DNA of 64,000 nucleotides. It comes from Galeopsis tetrahit (lineage: Eukaryota; Streptophyta; Magnoliopsida; Lamiales; Lamiaceae). This document shows positions 62,064-64,000 of this stretch, one piece after another (the stretch's first letter is position 1; each line of letters begins with the position of its first letter). Under the pieces are notes generated by a model. The model was not told the DNA's origin. It did not search any database and was given only the letters and a program-made list of their open reading frames with translations. The translations under genes and the position numbers were made by a program. The stretch is from assembly GCA_963675135.1 (NCBI GenBank), contig OY776125.1, positions 41,632,513-41,696,512 on the forward strand, in the 5' to 3' direction.

Positions 62064-63293
62064 TGATGAGTCGGATTTATTGCCTATTTTTGTGCTTTAA
62101 TTGAATATTCTTTATGAATTAAATTGGTATTTTAGTGCATCTTTTCGACTCATTATTATATGTCTTTCAATTACCTTGATATTTTAATTTCTTATTTAAA
62201 TCAGGTGAAATTGAAGCATTTTAAATAATTAAGAGAAGAGAGGGTGTGAGAAGAAATTGGTTAAGTTTGAGAAGCCCATATTTTAGGCCCATGTCATAAC
62301 TTATGCAAGAAATCATTTTTGGAGAAGAAGTCCAAAGTGAAGTGGGCCGTGTGAGGGTTTAAAAAAGAAATAAGATTGAAGAGAGAAAGATATACCTGGG
62401 GCCGCGGGAATTGAAGCAGGCAGCTGGAGAGAGTCAGGAGGCAGCCTAGGCGTTCTTATGAATTCTTGGTTTACTCTTGTTATTTTGATATTTATGCGTA
62501 GCTAATTTTATTTACTCTAGCCCGAGGATGTGAACCCTGATTTAGTTATATCTTTTTAATTAAGTGATTAACGGTTTATTTGAATTTCTATTTCGATTTC
62601 GTTATTATTTGATTTTATGCGAAGCATGTTTTGATTAATAGATTTATTAGGACTGACCATCCGAGTTTATTTGTTATCAATTCTAGTTAATTCACGATAT
62701 ATAATCCGTAATTGTTATATTATTGTGGATATCGTAGCAACTAAGGCATAACACCTTAGGGGATAATAACGTCTAGGTTGTATGAAACGAGCGTCTCGTA
62801 TTCATAGTCTAGTTTATTCTATTGTTTTAGTTCTTTAATGCGTTCCTCGAGTTGAACTTTGAATACATGTTTTGGGGTTATTCGTAGGAATAGATTAATT
62901 GGGGGTCGTACTTTCTGATTAATTAAACATAATAAACAATTCGAGTTAGTTTGGTCGTACCACTGACTTAGGGATAAGATTTGAGATTAGATTGAGATTA
63001 TCGGGTTCACTAATTAAATTGGTTAAATTAATCAAGGGGAAGCAGTCCGAGGGCTAGATCGTTTTTAATATTTGATTTCTATTTATTTCGATTGCTTTTA
63101 TTTTTTATGCTTTTTGGTAGAATTAGAAACCACCAACCAAACTCCCCCCCCCCATTTTTACTGCTTTCAAGCCTTTCATAACACAATTTATTCAATTGAG
63201 TTTCACCATTCCCTGTGGGATCGACCCTTACTTACTCTACTGCATAGTGGATATTTAAGGTATTTATTTTCGGGTGCCGGCGACAGCACACCA
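62064..63293 (+). repeat. Element F 3' LTR (1230 bp)
   Basis: Matches the 5' LTR with a nine-base duplication (AAGCCTTTC region) near the end and about ten substitutions. Confidence 0.9.
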
Positions 63294-63298
63294 CACAC
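63294..63298. repeat. Target site duplication of element F, right copy
   Basis: CACAC, after which the E extra gene continues. Confidence 0.85.
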
Positions 63299-64000
63299 CT
63301 CCAAGTGTTATTTGAGAAAGGAGGCCCTTGCTGAGGCAGCAAGGCTGAAGGAGGAAAAGAAGAAGAGAATAACTGAAACATCCTCTAAGGATGTTGCTGA
63401 GAAAGCAGAAGAGTCTGTTCATGACTCTGCTGAAGAAGAAGAGGAGCCCTCCAAAGAAAAGGCTCAAAAGAAGGCTGTTGAGGATGATGATGATGATAAT
63501 CAGACCTTAGCACAACGCAGAATCCTGATCAGATCTGGGCTCATCTCCGCATCTGATTCAGATGCCACTCCCACTGCCTCTCCTTTGAAAAAGGCAGGTA
63601 CTTCTAATCCCTCTCTCACTATCTCGCCTTCTAAATTGTCAAAGGGTCAGAAGAGAAAGAAGAACACTTCTTCTTTCACCAAAAAGACAAAGAAATCCAG
63701 GCTCCCTACTCTCATGAGCATAGCCCCTATTTCATCATTCAACCCTACTGACGATTCCAACCCATCTGAACCTTCAAACACTGATACCCAAATTCCTACT
63801 GATACTCACACAGCAGAGGAACAAGCCCAGCCTCAAACCACTCTTGAGTCACACCTGCCTACCCCTGCTGATACTCAAACAACAGATGACCAAGATCATC
63901 AAGCCCAACCATCTACTGATCTTCAAGTAGTACAACAACCAGATCAGCAGACTCAAAACCCTGCTGATACTCAACCTCTAGAAGGTCAATCTCTCTCTCC
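63294..64000 (+). pseudogene. Element E extra gene, continuation after F
   Basis: Open to the window edge in one frame: SKCYLRKEALAEA, a Glu/Lys-rich tail, an Asp run, QTLAQRRILIRSG, then the basic KKAGTS region and repeats of the PADTQTTD type. At the junction where D is frameshifted (after SDSDA) this copy is in frame, so the two D frames are one gene in the family. The frame before F is already shifted by a 14-base deletion, so the E gene as a whole is not functional. The C-terminal domain is beyond the window. Confidence 0.8.

Larger units (their letters stand above)
57794..63293 (+). mobile_element. Element F: non-autonomous Athila-like LTR element (5.5 kb)
   Basis: LTRs of 1222 and 1230 bp, a primer site complementary to tRNA-Asp, a gag-like remnant, the conserved block found after pol in Athila/Tat elements, a GC-rich insert, and a polypurine tract before the second LTR; target duplication CACAC. 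Pol is missing, so it must be moved in trans. The LTRs differ by roughly ten substitutions plus a nine-base and a one-base indel, about 0.8 percent, so the insertion is recent. Resembles TR-GAG or LARD-type derivatives. Confidence 0.85.
48075..64000 (+). mobile_element. Element E: SIRE/Maximus-type Copia element, same family as D, 3' end outside window
   Basis: 5' LTR, tRNA-iMet site, gag, pol, spacer with 48-codon frame, and extra gene interrupted by element F. Coding and LTR sequence match D throughout. Gag and pol lie in one frame, broken by several nonsense changes and an in-frame RNase H deletion, so E is clearly older or longer inactive than D. E inserted into G and later received F. 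Confidence 0.9.

Overview
The window is nuclear DNA of a flowering plant, most likely a eudicot. It contains no intact host gene. It is a nested island of transposable elements: Ty1/Copia elements with tRNA-iMet primer sites, a Ty3-type Athila-like derivative with a tRNA-Asp primer site, Helitron ends of the CTAG type, Mutator-like and Stowaway elements, and long AT-rich stretches. I see no rRNA, tRNA gene, CRISPR array or bacterial-type operon.

Left part (1-27568): four Copia elements of the SIRE/Maximus type are nested in one another. They form three LTR families sharing TGTTGGGA...CCAACA termini, the same 3' polypurine tract and a very large extra gene after pol. Element A (+; its 3' LTR ends at 6795) sits in the gag of element B (-; 5' LTR 7019-8575). 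B sits in the extra gene of element C (+; 3' LTR 25901-27568). Element D (-; 9120-23625, complete, 5-bp target duplication TTGTG) also sits in C. D has two 1455-bp LTRs differing at about seven sites, so it is young, but its protease active-site Asp codon has become His and both gag and the extra gene carry frameshifts. C itself appears to have landed in a Helitron.

Middle part (27569-43469): AT-rich DNA made of Helitron ends, long-period tandem repeats, a decayed ABC1-kinase gene fragment, a second small spliced gene fragment, a GC-rich putative Pack-MULE, a 1.56-kb Mutator-like element with a 9-bp target duplication and hairpin tandem repeats, another inverted-repeat element and a Stowaway MITE.

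Right part (43470-64000): a decayed Tork/Tnt1-like Copia element G, whose 5' LTR carries a Mutator-like element H, is broken in its RT by element E (+; same family as D). E is broken in its extra gene by element F (57794-63293, target duplication CACAC), a non-autonomous Athila-like element with a gag remnant, no pol and a GC-rich insert. The E extra gene resumes at 63294 and runs off the window.

The most interesting material is the unexplained 3' half of the D/E family. Comparing D with E shows, between pol and the extra gene, an exactly 48-codon open frame behind a conserved TATAAAA box, a donor/acceptor pair looking like a 0.58-kb intron, and a promoter-like block (plant M-phase activator (MSA) match, TATA, CT-rich leader) before the extra gene. 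The D/E LTRs carry two MSA matches just upstream of their TATA box. The extra genes of three families carry an internal copy of the polypurine tract with identical codons. All this is read by eye, without database search.
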